Positions 1 through 12,441 are shown, numbered from the stretch's first letter. The stretch: DNA of 64,000 bases from Pseudorasbora parva (GCF_024679245.1 NC_090180.1:15734007-15798006); one strand, 5' to 3'. Translations and numbers: made by a program. The notes: generated by a model from the letters alone, not told the origin.

Positions 1-299
1 AAGTTTGACTGACATGTAACGCAACCAGTCATAGTTAGTTTTGTTCCACGTCATGTTTAGGGGTGTGAAAATATTGATGTCCCTGCAATAACAGACCCAT
101 AGGAAATTATTAATTCAAGTTTACTGCAACAATGGAGCCGCAAACTTCACATACTTTGATTTAGTTGATCCTAGTAAGCATTTATTGTCAACACGGCGGT
201 ATTCTTCTTCCACAAGAGAGTTTTCATTTACGGCATTTGTTTCCAGGCAGAACATTAAAGAACATAAAACACACATCTCACGGACATCCTGTGGAATTC

Positions 300-580
300 A
301 ACCAATCAGATGATGACTTCGAACTCCTGTTTCCAGATAAGTGTGCCATCAGACGTTCAGCCAGCGGTTTCTGTGGGTGTGATGTCTGAGGCTGAGACTA
401 TTCTGGGTATGGCTCTTGAATGGTTTAAATGTTTTGACTTTATTAGGACCTTCTGCTTCATTGATTCACGGTGTTCCTCAGGGTTCTATTCTTGGTCCAA
501 TTCTGTTTTCACTTTATGTTACCTTTCAAAGGCATGGAGTATCTTTTGACTACTATGCTGACAACACTCCGGTGTAATGT
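300..580 (+). pseudogene. Non-LTR retrotransposon (LINE) reverse-transcriptase remnant
   Basis: One reading frame around 470-575 gives a stretch close to the reverse-transcriptase core of fish LINEs: GVPQGSILGPILF, then a degenerate YADN in place of the catalytic YADD. Frames change either side and no long ORF survives, so this is a dead, 5'-truncated fragment. The GVPQGSxLGP block followed by Y-A-D-D is typical of the CR1/L2/Rex group of non-LTR elements. The exact clade cannot be fixed from this length. Neither the element's 3' end nor a target-site duplication was found. Confidence 0.7.
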
Positions 581-1189
581 GGAAATAGAATCTGTAGTTT
601 TCACTAAATCCCTAGAGCTATCAAAAGTCTGCAGGATGACGTAATACAGAAAAAACATTATAACAATACAAAGTAGGTTCAAAATCTTCTATGTTACACT
701 TCAGTAATAACGGACAAATAACACACATTTAATGACTCTCACCTAGTCAAATTAACTTCCTTTTTCCATCAGCCTAACTGACATGCTTTATGAATATTAT
801 CAACCAGCAAATTACAACAAGGGTTTGGCAAAGAATTAATACAATTCCTTCAAAGTTCTCATAGAGAATCAAGAGGGGCTCCTCACTGGAGCTGTGCTTA
901 TGGTATGAAGTCTCTTCTTGCTGAAGAGAATGGAGGTGAGAGGCCATAAGCACATTATTGAGCTCCTCCAATTTGTTTTGAGAACTCTGATACTTCCTCA
1001 ATGGGACATGAAGGGTCATTGAACATTCAACTACTTCAAACTACTCCATCAACAGAGTTTTACAACACTCTTTCAGAGGTTTCTTGAGGTAAAACAATGT
1101 AAGGAAAGGACAAGACAAATATGTAGAAGAAATAACTGTAGAGGAAGTTCAACTATCATGGAATATTGCAGGAAGGTGTCAGCTCTAAT
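581..1189. other. No gene seen
   Basis: AT-rich sequence with no splice-bounded ORF of recognisable protein and no terminal repeats. The open frames here are short and look like chance. Confidence 0.6.
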
Positions 1190-1720
1190 CTTAGTCAGAT
1201 AACTTTGAGAATTAATTGCAGAGGCTTAAAAGTGATTGTTTTTGAGACTATATGAGTGGCTTATTTTAAGCCAGAGCACAGACCTGCAATTATCCTGCCA
1301 CATTTATTAAATCCACCTGAGTGACAGCTCTGTAGCTGATAAATAAGACTAACTTAATTAAATTCTTTGGACCTGTGGTGATTCATATACACATGTCCAC
1401 TCTTTTAATTGGCTCCAATGTAATCTGGGAGTAATAGACCAGGTGGAAACCTCAACAAAGGTGACAAAACAGACATTTTAATTTACCACCTTATTTGAGG
1501 ATAATTACCCATAGGTGTTAACTTAAAGAGTCTGTCTTTTATTGCCCCCAATTTGCAGGCAATCATTTCTTTAAACTCGCAAACTGTTTACTCTTAGCAG
1601 CAGGCTGTAAAAAAGAGAGCAAAATCGTGTTGCCCTACGGAAGCATATGCGGCTCTTTGCTTATCCTTCTTTTAAGCAAGATAAAGGATTACTCATCCCA
1701 TTAGCTCATCAACTCTAAAT
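1190..1720. promoter_or_regulatory. Candidate conserved non-coding element (enhancer-like)
   Basis: A non-coding, non-repetitive stretch unlike the transposon-rich DNA around it. It contains many homeodomain-type cores (ATTA/TAAT; for example TTAATTAAATTC near 1352, TTTTAATTGG near 1404, GATAATTACCC near 1501) and a CACCTG E-box-like motif near 1314. It has no ORF, microsatellite or terminal inverted repeat. That composition is typical of vertebrate developmental enhancers, but conservation cannot be measured from one sequence, so this is inference. Confidence 0.35.
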
Positions 1721-3605
1721 GCTGTTTTTACCCAAGTGCTTTTTAGACTAGTATACTTTTACATCTCTTTTTTTACATTCTAGTTACAGTTAAAAAGTTT
1801 ATACCCCTTGCAGAATCTGCAAAAATGTTAATGAAATAAGAGGGATCATACAAAGTTTTTTCTGAATTAGATATTTGACATAAAGATGCTGAATTTATAA
1901 AAATGATCCAGTTTAAATGTGTACCCTTGATTAATACTGTGTGTGTCGTTACCTCGTGATCCATGACTATTTTGTTTTGTTTTGTGATGGTTGTTCATTA
2001 GTCCTTTGTTTGCCCTGAGCAGTTAAACTGCCCAATGAATCCTTCCGGTCCTACAAATTTGTGCATTTTGAACCATATATGATTTTGAGATTAATCTTTT
2101 CACACTGATGACAATTAAGGGACACAACTATTAAAAAAACATACACAGAATTTTACTTATTTTGTTTAATATAAACATTTTTCCTTTAGTACTGCCCTTT
2201 AGAAGCAACATAAGATACTCACATCTTTCCCGGAAGACAAATTTAGTACAATTTACCTTGATCTTAAAATTCTAAAAGTGTATTGGTATTTGTTAATGCA
2301 TTCACTGCCATTACTTTGACCTGTTGATGTTCATAAATATGGTGGAAGAACTAAAAAAAAACACAACTGATTGCATTCTTTCTAAAAGTGCTCGGCCAAA
2401 TTGGAGGACTGTAACTAACTGCTGTCTAATCTATTTTTATTGTTTTCAGGTCTTATGTGTTCATTCATTTGTTGTTAATTCCAAATGTATGTTGTCTTAG
2501 CTCTCCATATAAAATATTATTTCATTGTACTTGATTGTGCTTTTGCACATAAGACAATAAAGCTTGGACTTGACTTGCTTTGGAAGTATTAGTCTTATTA
2601 GTATTGCTGGACTGTTAGATAAGTTAAAAATGCTCCATTACTTCAGTTTATTGCACAACAACATGTCACACAGGTGACACATAACAACAAATCAAGTGGT
2701 TATTTCTGCTCTATATAAAGCCACCCACTTAAACAGCTGTTGCAGGCTTGGCCCTGTGGAAAATCACTAGGCCTACATATTGATGCTCATAACTCTAAAT
2801 GATAGTTGCCACTGTTGAGGGACTAAACAGTTTTTATTATGGCTTTAAGGGGATTTTGATGATCACGATAGTTTCTCACAACTGTATATCTCACAAAGTT
2901 TCCTGTTCATAAGCAATGTGCTATGGCTCATTGTGCCCCCCCACAATGTGCCATACTGCTGATGCCACATGCCCGGGCTCCTTTAATCCATTATCCTCTA
3001 TGCGTAAATAACCAAGCAAGAAATGGCCTAGAGAGAGGTGTATGTTCCGTCACACGCTCTGAATCACCAAACTCTGTTTTCCCCAAGCCCAAACAAATAT
3101 ACAGGTGAAGATACAGCAGCAGAGAAATAAATTATTTCAGACTTTGTAGCCTGCAACACCTCATATGGCATATAATAAAGTTCAAGCTGGAATCCAAGAG
3201 TCATGCAAGTTAATTTCTGTCGACAGCATCTGTGACATTCTGTTGATTATCACAGACAACTTCCTGAAGTGAAATAGCCTACATTTAAGGTGGTTTGCTT
3301 GTTCTTGTTGTGACACTTACTCAAGATTTCCAATAGAATGTGAAGGCAGCATAGATGTGGAAACAATTTTGCATAATCACTTAACCTGTGTCTTAAGCTT
3401 TTGTTAAGAAAAACAACAGTCCATTATAATGCACAAACAAGACAAATAATGCAATTGCTAACTGTGATGCAAGATGGCGTCAGTTGCGTTTGTTATGAAA
3501 GGAGACATAAAAATATCATTCCCAAGTGCAATAGCGAACATTAGAAAAAAAGTTGACTGCTGAATGCTGCAACTTACCAATCAGTACAAAGTTGTCAGGT
3601 ATGTT
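1721..3605. other. Unassigned non-coding DNA with a possible retroelement tail
   Basis: No coding exon is seen. Around 2490-2578 the sequence ends in AATAAAGCTTGGACTTGACTTG, where a polyadenylation-like AATAAA is followed by a short direct repeat. This resembles 3' tails of fish non-LTR elements, but the rest of the element is not recognisable. Confidence 0.4.
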
Positions 3606-3611
3606 CAGTTA

Positions 3612-4822
3612 AGCCGCGTTTCCACCACAGGAACTTTACCCAGGAACTTTGGGTGGTACTCGGTGTGTTTAGACCGCAGGAACCAGGGTCTAAATGAAGT
3701 TCCGGGTAAATATTTCCCTCTCCAAACGGCCCTGCTCGCGAGGTAGTACTTTTTCAAAGTTTAGGAACTTTCAAGGGCGGGACTTGGGCGCTGAACATGC
3801 TGATTGGTTTAGCTCACGCAGCATTTTATTTCAACCGGCATTTTTAAAAGTCTTTTGCGAGGTTCGGTTTACGTTTAGTAAATATCAGTCTTGCTCTCTT
3901 TCTGATGGCGCGCGTTCGTCTCAGCCATCTCATGTTCAATGTCCGTAATAGCTGATAATAATATACATTGTCATTTTAAATCTAGCTTTACAAGCTTTCT
4001 GAATATGCTGCATGCTGCTGAATCTGCATATTCTGTCGTTGTTAATTACCTCTTTAGAAAACCTATACATAACCAGCAAAAGCAGCACAGCTTGAATCTC
4101 TTCCATACTCATTATTAATTTTTTTACAGTCTATTTTTCACCTTGTAAACGACCTGACCGATTACTATAAGTGTGCGTCCTGATATGACGTGACAGCGCG
4201 CGCTGCGCTCATGTTGACAAGAGAGGAAAGCTAATTTTTCTGAGGGGTAAACTTTTTATTTCGTAAGTTATGAAGATGTTGGAATAATGACACAGCGTAT
4301 ATTTTTTACTTTAACTGCGCCTGACAGAAGAATTTTTTTTTCCTGAGATGATTATTACACTTTACAACAAATAAATAGCTTATTATATAATGTATTAGTC
4401 CCGGGGGCCGTTAAGAGTTACTATGGCTACAGTAAACACATTCCAGCTGCTGGAGAAAACAGCATTGACATTTTTGATGCGGCAGACAAACTGCATGTGA
4501 CTGAAAGTCCTCATGAGAAATGATTGCGATTGAAAGTCATAACATGTAAACACCAGATCGGTTTAGATAACGTCTCATGTAAACAGTCCACTAAATCTTT
4601 CAATCGGTAGACGCAAAAATGATTACTGTCCGTCACTGACTTGGAGGAGCAGTCGCTCGCAGTCCTACATCACCGGACTAATTTCCCTAATCTTCACAGA
4701 ACTTTATTTAGCGGTGGAAACGCAGACAGTTGTAGGTCTGGGGGGGGGGGAAGAAAAGTTCCTGTAAAAAAGTTCCTGGTACAAATTGCTCCGGGTAATT
4801 TTGGTGGAAACGGGGCTTTCGT
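3612..4822. mobile_element. Non-autonomous DNA transposon with terminal inverted repeats
   Basis: The ends are inverted copies: the left end reads AAGCCGCGTTTCCACCA and the reverse complement of the right end reads AAGCCCCGTTTCCACCA. Both continue into related subterminal sequence with GGAACTTT/GTTCCTG motifs. The interior (~1.2 kb) has no transposase frame, so the element depends on proteins supplied elsewhere. No clear target-site duplication was found, so the superfamily is open (PIF/Harbinger-like or hAT-like). A run of ten Gs near 4741 lies in the right subterminal part. Confidence 0.7.
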
Positions 4823-4972
4823 TTCTTTTTTCATCTGACAGATGACCGGACTTGAAGGATTACGCAGCTAAATTTGCAGCGGTGACTCAAATGAGCCATA
4901 ACTTTTCTGACTATGCAGAGAGCTTCTGTTGTTTCACCATCACCTGCCCTTTTGAGTCAATGAGTGTGTTTA

Positions 4973-5475
4973 CAACATAGACTGTAAATAAATATGGACG
5001 TAGTGTCCGTGACGTCACTCATAGGATTCCGATAAGCCGTTCTGAAGCTTAAAGTAGGGGCGAGCTGGGCGGTGCCATCTTGTGAGCAAGTCATCGCGTG
5101 TCACTCCCGGATAACAGAAAATGGGCAAAAGGCGGGATGTGGGTGGAGCTTGGGTGACGCAATTACTATAGACGGTGGATAAATGGCTATCCACCACGCC
5201 CTTAATTATGCAGAACTTTAAGGCTTTATATAACGTAAACGAATGAGTTATAAAAAAATTCACCCCCTCACCCCCTCACAGTTGTCATGAAGGTCACATT
5301 TAGCCTTCTAGGCCAAAACCACAATTTGTACTTACTGTAAAGTTGAGAATTTTAACATGGGGCTTAATGAGATTCTGCTCCCTTCTGGAGCCTTTCCCTA
5401 GTGGCCAGCTGAGGAATTGCAGTTTACATTAATTCCCTATTGGCTTCAAGAGAGAACACGGGTGGTTGCCGCTTA
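4973..5475. repeat. Abundant fish-type interspersed repeat
   Basis: The segment starts at ATAGACTGTAAATAAATATG and ends at a GGTTGCCGCTTA end. I recognise this arrangement as a high-copy interspersed repeat of cyprinid genomes. It has no coding capacity. It directly abuts the next repeat at its right edge, so the two inserted next to or into each other. Confidence 0.5.
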
Positions 5476-5483
5476 GTTTACAT

Positions 5484-6097
5484 TAGGGCTGTAACGATAT
5501 GCAATATAAAAAACGAAATCGCAATACGCAGGTCCACGAACCTGTATCGCGATGTGAGAAGGCAGAATCGCGACACACCCCTTCCAACTGCCAGAATTAT
5601 CCTTCCTGTCCAGGTCCAACTTTTAAGTCAGCAGTATGGCAACATTTCAGCTACCCGGTGGAGAACAAGGATGGCAATCGTGTAGTTGACAAGACCCACA
5701 CAATTTGCCGTAAGTGTTTGAAGAAGCTTCCCCAACCGGCTGGCAACGTGGTGTGAGCGTGGCGTTTCTGTTGCGTGTCATCCACGGGGCGGCTGCGTGG
5801 CGTTTTCTCTTTCTTTGCACACCAGAAGCGTGTCTGACGCGGCGCTTCTGTTGGTATTGATGTACAGGAGGCCCTATACTTCATGTTAAATATATATTGC
5901 CTATTGGTACCGCAAAGAAAACGTCGGCAGTAGCCTATTGACCATACAGATATATGGTATTGACAGCAAAATAGGCTACAGAATACTGTACAGAATAAAA
6001 ATGTTTTGTCCCCCCCATATCGAGGTTTGTATCGTACCGTGGGTCAAAAATCGTGAGACGAACCGAATCGTGGGTTTGGTGTATCGTTACAGCCCTA
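5484..6097 (+). mobile_element. hAT element with perfect 8-bp TSD
   Basis: The element begins TAGGGCTGTAACGATA and ends TATCGTTACAGCCCTA, a near-perfect terminal inverted repeat. It is flanked on both sides by the octamer GTTTACAT (5476-5483 and 6098-6105). An 8-bp duplication and this terminus define a hAT transposon. At 614 bp it is an internally deleted, non-autonomous derivative. It lies inside the repeat that continues at 6098. Confidence 0.93.
5628..5756 (+). pseudogene. Decayed BED zinc-finger fragment of a hAT transposase
   Basis: The frame running through 5499-5756 contains S-x-VW-x-HF, then RVVDKTHTICRKC, then a stop. The tryptophan and phenylalanine followed by a C-x2-C pair is the first half of a BED zinc finger, the DNA-binding domain at the N-terminus of hAT (ZBED-type) transposases. 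The His-x-His half and the catalytic domain are missing, so no functional protein can be made. It shows that this short hAT element derives from a transposase-coding parent and retained the 5' end of its gene. Confidence 0.75.
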
Positions 6098-6730
6098 GTT
6101 TACATGCACATCAGTAAGCTGATAACTCACAAATATTAGCTTAAATAACCAGTTTTCCCCGTTTACATGCAAACTAGTAAACTGACAATGCAAGTAAACC
6201 GCGTTTACGACTTTATAAATAAACCGGGTTATTTCCTTCCTTGTAGTGACGTCAAAAATAATGTCCGTATCTGACTCCCAATATTACATCTGTTGTGATG
6301 TTAAATAAAGCTTGCACTGTGTCAGCGGGAGATTCACGGCTCATATATTATCCCTCATGCTGCATGCAGTTATGCAGCGTTTTAACTGAACCTCTTCTAC
6401 TTCTGCTGCATGAGATGAGAACACCTCTTAAAAGTCTGCGTTTGTGATATATGTGCTTATTTCATGCAGGTAATCTGCTCCAAGTACGTGTTTTTGACAC
6501 CTATAACACATGCACACTTCAATAAGCCAACAGAAAGCAGTTTAATGCGTTTACATGCCGTGCGAAATCGGGCTAAAAAGTAAAAAAGTACCTGTTCTGA
6601 CCGGTTTATGCTTATGCCGTTTATAACCGTACTCTGATAAAAGAAAACAGGTTACTGCATTTACATGACCATGTTCATTGTCGGCTTATTAAGCATAATC
6701 GGCTTAAGAACATGCATGTAAATGCACCCA
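6098..6730. mobile_element. Non-autonomous DNA element (copy 1), interrupted by the hAT at 5484
   Basis: The segment runs from GTTTACATGCACATCAG to GCATGTAAATGCACCCA, inverted ends sharing a TTTACATGCA core. A second copy with extensive similarity lies at 56048-56625. Its extreme left end lies just left of 5484, because the hAT inserted a few bases inside the element. No ORF of note is present. Confidence 0.7.
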
Positions 6731-7019
6731 TTGTTCTGGATTGGGGCAAATTACCACCACTCAGTAGACCTCCTAGACACCACAGGACTTAAATGGAGGG
6801 AGGCCGTCATCAAGTATCTGAAAAGCGTTTACTCTCAATCCGGAACATAGCCTGACCCAAAGCCCAGCCCGTCACCTTCAACTGGCTGAGATTTCGTGTA
6901 TGCCCCCTGGTAACAGAGAGTTATATCCCGCCATGATGAGTGAGCCAGAGGAAAGAGGACAGTGTTTACCATCGCCCCAGGACAGGAGCCCAACAGTGAG
7001 TCTGACCAGGGGTTTGAGC

Positions 7020-8286
7020 CAGGGATGGAAATTAACTTTTTTGTCCACCGGTCACTGTGGCTGGTGGATTTCAAAATCTACCAGCCACTCAATGTGTTTA
7101 CCAGCCACTTTCTTGTTTTAACCGACAATGTGTAACAGCATGTGAAAATTAATACCACAAGCTCTACAATACTTAAGCAGTTTATTTAATCTCAAGTCTC
7201 AATGAAATACTGACATTTTCTCTTTCTCTCTTATACACACACAAACCATGAACAGATATACATCCCATTAAATGAGTAGGGCTCTGTGCTCTGTGCGCTC
7301 TTTTTTTTTCCTGGATGTGGCATTTGGATGATTCGTGGTCTTTTATGGCTTCCAGTTTTAGGTTTTTAGTCCCAACAATGAAACTATTAGTTTTGGCATC
7401 TTCTGAAGCGTGTTAACGACATACCGAGCAGAACATTGTCAGTAGGGATGCACCGAAATCAAAATTCTTGGCCGAAACCGAAAAAGTGGAAACCAAGGCT
7501 GGGACTCTAAAACCGATTTAGGCCGAAATTATGCCAATTATTAGTACCATTGAATATATGGCTAATCCTATGACTGTGTAACTTTACTAAAAATCAAGGC
7601 ATTGCAATTTGCATAAATTAATATTAAAGTTTGAAATAATAAATAATTTACAAATTATGCAAATATTTATTTAGCACATTGCAACAATGCACAGTATAAA
7701 ATAAAATTCAAACTAAAATGTTTAACTTGACCTCACTCATGTGTACAAAATAATAATGTTCAGGCTTACTGGCCTGCAAAAAGGTACAGAAATTGAACAA
7801 AGTAATCAAATGTAAGACCTTTTTAGACCTAATGCAGGGATATACATTCGTCTTTCTTGACTGTATGCGGTTCACTTGAGGCATATAGACTATGTCTGCT
7901 AGGATACTCATCAGGATGGACATATTGACATACTTTTTGTGTGAGTTTGTAAATTTAAGAGCAAGACTTGAAAGAGACCTCAATATTTGCATGCTGTGAG
8001 ACGAGTGTGCGCTTTCGGATGAGTGCACACAGACAGATCTTCTCACAACGAGCGCGAGTCCTCATTTGCGTCTTCTGGCTCTACATCCGGGTGACGACGG
8101 CGAAAACAGCTGGTCATTTTCACACATAAGGCCATACTCGCATGCATTGAACAAAGTTTACAAAGAGGTGGAACAGTATGCTATTTTTATTTACCTGCCA
8201 CGGTGGCCGGTAGGTGAAGGGAGTTAACCCGCCACAACTCAAAATCTACCGCATTTGGCTGGTGGCGGGTGCTATTTCCATCCCTG
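7020..8286. mobile_element. hAT-like element with 8-bp TSD and inner insertion
   Basis: The termini are CAGGGATGGAAATTA (left) and its near inverse ending CCATCCCTG (right). The flanking octamers are GTTTGAGC (7012-7019) and GTATGAGC (8287-8294), an 8-bp TSD with one mismatch, as expected for an old hAT insertion. Subterminal parts contain repeated CCAGCCAC/GGTGGC motifs in inverted orientation. From about 7445 a different element begins inside it. No intact transposase frame is present. Confidence 0.8.
7445..8120. mobile_element. Nested hAT-like fragment
   Basis: At 7444 a TAGGGATGCACCGAAAT terminus begins, followed by repeated GGCCGAAA motifs, a recognisable hAT-type left end in fish genomes. 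The matching right end was not identified, so the right boundary is approximate. It lies inside the element at 7020-8286 and is therefore younger than that insertion, or arrived with it. Confidence 0.45.
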
Positions 8287-8394
8287 GTATGAGCCCATGA
8301 CACCAGCGGCTGAAGGAATATTGGACACTGAGGACTGGCTGATTGAGCTCAATTGAGAGACAGTGCCTCCCACCCAGTATTGTATTCAAAACCA

Positions 8395-9140
8395 TCGCTG
8401 TTTTCCCCATCCACACGAAGCCAGAGCTTTCCCAATCCGATCTCTTTTTTTCCTCGTTTCAAGAAATATCTACATTAACACGAGATCACCAAAATCAACT
8501 CAAAACGATGTAGTATACATGCCAGGCCAGTGTGTGGTGCTGTAATTCTGCCATAGAAATACACTAAAAGAGTTGTGGCTAGAAGGGGGGTAAAGTGTAC
8601 ATTTCTTTCTTTGCTGCAAATATGCCACTTACACGATCCGAGCTGTTCGCTATCAGTATCCTTCAACAACTGGTTTATTTTGTTCACGAAGACCAGGTAC
8701 CAAGATTTCTCATTCAGAGTCAGACTCAAAGCCCCAGTAAAGGGCATATTCGTTCACGTGCTCCGTCACATCTCATACTCGAACGATATTGGCTTGAGGT
8801 TTTGTCATTCTTTGACAGAATGAAACAGTCCACAGAGCTGCCCATGCGCGCCATGCTGTGGTGGGGGGGTGGGGGGGGTATTTTAGTGAACGAGAAACAT
8901 GAGTCAATAGACTACTTGAACGAGAAAGATCCATTTACCTAAAAGATTTGTTCAAAAAGAATGATTCGTTCACGAACGTAACATCACTACCCTTAACTCT
9001 TTCACCGTGCTGGACGTAGTGTGATGACATCACTGTTTCAGAAAATATCGGATTCATGCTACCAAAACATCGGATACAGCTGATACAGTACAAAATGTAT
9101 ACATTTACAGCTAAACGCGCCTCCATGTGGATGGGGCCTA
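8395..9140. mobile_element. Probable non-autonomous DNA transposon
   Basis: The left side contains CCCCATCCACACGAAGCC. The reverse complement of the right side contains CCCCATCCACATGGAGGC, giving a short imperfect terminal inverted repeat. The interior includes a segment ending in ATTCGTTCACGAACGTAACA, itself typical of a transposon end, so another insertion is likely. No protein family is recognised in the open frames between 8575 and 8942. Confidence 0.45.
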
Positions 9141-9359
9141 AAAGACAGGCATTGATATTCATACAGTATATGGACTGTGATTTATCTCTTGATTCTTCTT
9201 CATTGCTGTTTCAAGTGAGCAGTAAGGCCAGTATTAACTGTGATTTATCTGTTGGTTCTGTATTTTCGCTGTTTTAAGACAGCATCAAAACGGTTTTGTC
9301 GACCTACGAATTTGTAGCTTTTGTCGACAGCCGTCTCAGCTGGATGCTTGCAGCCCTTC

Positions 9360-9720
9360 TACCTCTCTAGATACACCGTGCGGTGATATGAAGCCTCAGG
9401 TCATGCAACCACCAGCCTCGCCTGAGCGAGGATCCCTTCACTCACCTGCGACATGGGTCCTCCCACCTTCGACTCCACCAGAGACCCTCGACCTTGCGGC
9501 TTCACCAGGTTCCCTAGTCCTACCATCTCCCCCTAGGTCAGTCTTGGTGGGGTGTGTAATGTCACCGTTATTTTCAGTTAATTTATGTTTTTATGGACTT
9601 TTAGTTTGCTATTTTCAGTCATGTGCCACTTTGTTCAGTTTCCCGACACTCTTTAGTTGTCATGGAGATTAATTTAATCTGCTCAGGTGTTAACCATCAG
9701 TACCCTCATTTTACTTTTCC
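9360..9720 (+). repeat. Possible LTR-retroelement 3' remnant
   Basis: A proline/serine/leucine-rich open frame (9388-9672) runs into a T-rich tract with CATGGAGATTAATTTAATC, a composition I associate with 3' parts of fish Ty3-type elements. Neither a paired LTR nor a polypurine tract was found. The call is weak. Confidence 0.25.
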
Positions 9721-9908
9721 ACGAAATTGAATTCCATTTTTCAAACTAAAGCAAAGTGATTTTGTTGTATGAACTTAAATTGATTGAGTCAAGACTAATA
9801 AAACAATCTTGTCATTCCTACAAGATCCTACGTTCCTAGTAGGATTAAGAGGGGAAGAACTGATTACCTTAACTGTGTGAATTGTGTCAAACTAATTTAT
9901 TTTATTTA

Positions 9909-11504
9909 CAGTGCATCCGCAAAGTATTCACAGCGTTTTACTTTTTCCACATTTTGTTATGTCATAGCCTTGTTCCAGAATTGATTAAATGCATTATTTG
10001 TTCCTTAGTTCTACAAACAATACCTTATAATGACAATGTGAAAGTTTTTTTTTAAATATTTGCAAATTCATTAAAAATAAAAAATGAAAAAAATCACGTA
10101 CATAAGTATTCACAGTCTTTGCCAAGACACTTAAAATTGAGCTCAGGTGCACCCTGTTTCCACTGATCATCCTTGAGATGCTTCTACAGCTTGATTGGAG
10201 TCCACCTGTGGTAATTTCAGTTGATTGGACATGATTTGGAAAGGCACATGCCTGTCTATATAAGGTCCCACAGTTAATAGTGCATGTCAGATCACAATCC
10301 AAGCCATAAAGTCTTAGGAATTGTCTGTAGACCTCTGAGACAGGATTGTATTGAGGCACAGATTTGGAGAAAGGTACAGAAAAATGTCTGCAGCATCGAA
10401 GTTCCCAATGAGCACAGTGGCCTCGATCATCCATAAATGGAAGAAGTTTGGAACCACCAGGACGCTTCCTAGAGCTTGCTGTCTGGCCAAACTGAGCAAT
10501 CGTGGGAGAAGGGCCTTAGTCGGGGAGGTGACCAAGAACTCGATGGTCCCTCTGACAGAGCTCCAGTTTTTCTCTGTGGAAAGAGGAGAACCTTCCAGAA
10601 GAACAACATCTCTGCAGCACTCCACAAATCAGGCCTGTATGGTAGAGTGGCCATTTGGAAGCCACTCTTCAGTAAAAGGCGCATGACAGACCACCTGGAG
10701 TTTGCCAAAAGGCACCGGAAGGACTCTCGGACCATGAGAAACAAAATAATCTGGTCTGATGAAACAAAGATTGAGCTCTGTGGCCTGAATGGAAAGTGTC
10801 ATCTCTGGAGGAAACCAGGTACCCCTCATTACCTGGCCAATACCATCCCTAAGCATGGTGGTGGCATCATCATGCTGTGGGGATGTTTTTCAGCAGCAGG
10901 GACTGGAAGACTAGTCAGGATCAAGGAAAAGATGCAGCAATGTACAGAGACATCATTTATGAAAACCTGCTCCAGTGTACTCCGGACCTCAGACTGGGAC
11001 GAAGATTCATCTTCCAACAGGACAATGACTCTAAACACACAGCCAAGATAAAAAAAAAGTAATGGCTACAGGACAACTCTGTGAATGTCCTTAAGTGGCC
11101 CAGCCAGAGCCCTCTTGAACCTCCTTAGAGAGATCTGAAAATGGCTGTCCACCGACGCTGTCCACCCAACCTGATGGAGCTTGAGAGGTCCTGCAAAGAA
11201 GAAACTGCCCAAAAATAGGTGTGCCAAGCTTGTAGCATCACACTTAAAAAGACTTGAGGCTGTAATTGGTGCCAAAGGTGCTTCAACAACGTACTGAGTA
11301 AAAGATGTGAAAACATGTACATATGTAATTTTTTTCATTTTTCATTTTTAATAAATTTGCTAAGATTTCAAACAAACTTCTTTCACATTGTCATAATGGG
11401 ATATTGTCTGTATAATTGAATATGAATTCAATCCATTTTTAAATAAGGCTGTAACATAAAATGTGGCAAAAGTAAAGCCCTGTGAATACTTTCCGGATGC
11501 ACTG
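9909..11504 (+). mobile_element. Decayed Tc1-like transposon
   Basis: The ends are CAGTGCATCCGCAAAGTATT and, inverted, CAGTGCATCCGGAAAGTATT. A TA precedes the left end; the right flank reads TG, a one-base decay of the TA target. The length of about 1.6 kb matches full-length fish Tc1 elements, and the interior holds a broken transposase gene on the plus strand. Confidence 0.95.
10351..11215 (+). pseudogene. Tc1 transposase pseudogene
   Basis: The pieces fall in three frames. An N-terminal helix-turn-helix region is in the frame at 10351-10560. A middle part in the frame through 10580-10930 contains the first catalytic block [12 protein letters not shown] third frame through 10940-11061 contains [11 protein letters not shown] with the second catalytic aspartate. 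Frameshifts lie near 10570 and 10935. The third block should read SPDLNPIE but is shortened and followed by a stop near 11125. It cannot encode an active DDE transposase. Confidence 0.9.
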
Positions 11505-12441
11505 TGTTTCTATAATAAAATAATAATCAACACAACATTGGTTCACATGCCAAATGTAACATTTGTAGCATGCAAGTAATGATCAGGTAAAAAACTTCTC
11601 ATCACAAGCATTAGCACAATTACAGCTAATTGAAAACAGCATAGACTTATGTCATATCAACTTATGGGTGGCTAACATCAACTTATGTTAGCCACCCACA
11701 GCCTAACCACATAGTCTACACATCATGATAATGGTAACATCAAATATCGACACAGCATAACACTTTTAAATGTCAAATAAAACATCAAACTTTAACAAGT
11801 ATTTCCCTTTACTAACACATTAAACAGCACTTAATTTCAGCATTTACTCTCCTGATCCATCCCTATGCAAAGCATGTGAACTAGAAATCTATTGCCCAGT
11901 TTCAGTCAGTGCAACAGAGATTCGTGTAGTCCCAACTCAATTGGTTTAGATCAACTAAACATTTAACAAATTTAATTTCATTCAACATAATAAAATTGAG
12001 TGAAATTGCAAATAAGTAAAGCACAAAAGATGTGTGTTGTTTCAGCTTATTTTATTTAAATAAAATGAACAAACAGCTAGACAATTTTTTTGTGTGTGTG
12101 ACAGAAGTGCCAAATGGTTTTAACACCCAATAATCATGTTAACATGTAATCTGTGGGAAAGTTCTGAAGTAAAAAAAATGTGTAGTCTATTTTATGTTTA
12201 TGGTAACTTGACGCCCATTGACTGACAGTGGATTCCGGTGGCATTGATTCCAGAGCATTTTATGACTTCATCCAAAGTCATCATTAGTACATTATAGTAA
12301 TGACTGAACGTTTAGATTTTGACCTTAGTTTGATGTAGGTTGCATCTCACTGAAAAATTAATTATGGACAATTATCTATATGTAATTAGTATTATGTAAA
12401 CCTTTTAATAATGGTACTTAAAAATATTAAGAGATTTCTTC

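Noticed and set aside
8595..8942. 115-residue open frame
   Set aside because: No recognised domain; lies across probable nested transposon sequence with a G-run.
10476..11051. Long open frame as a working transposase gene
   Set aside because: Contains only the middle third in frame; frameshifts on both sides and a damaged third catalytic block.
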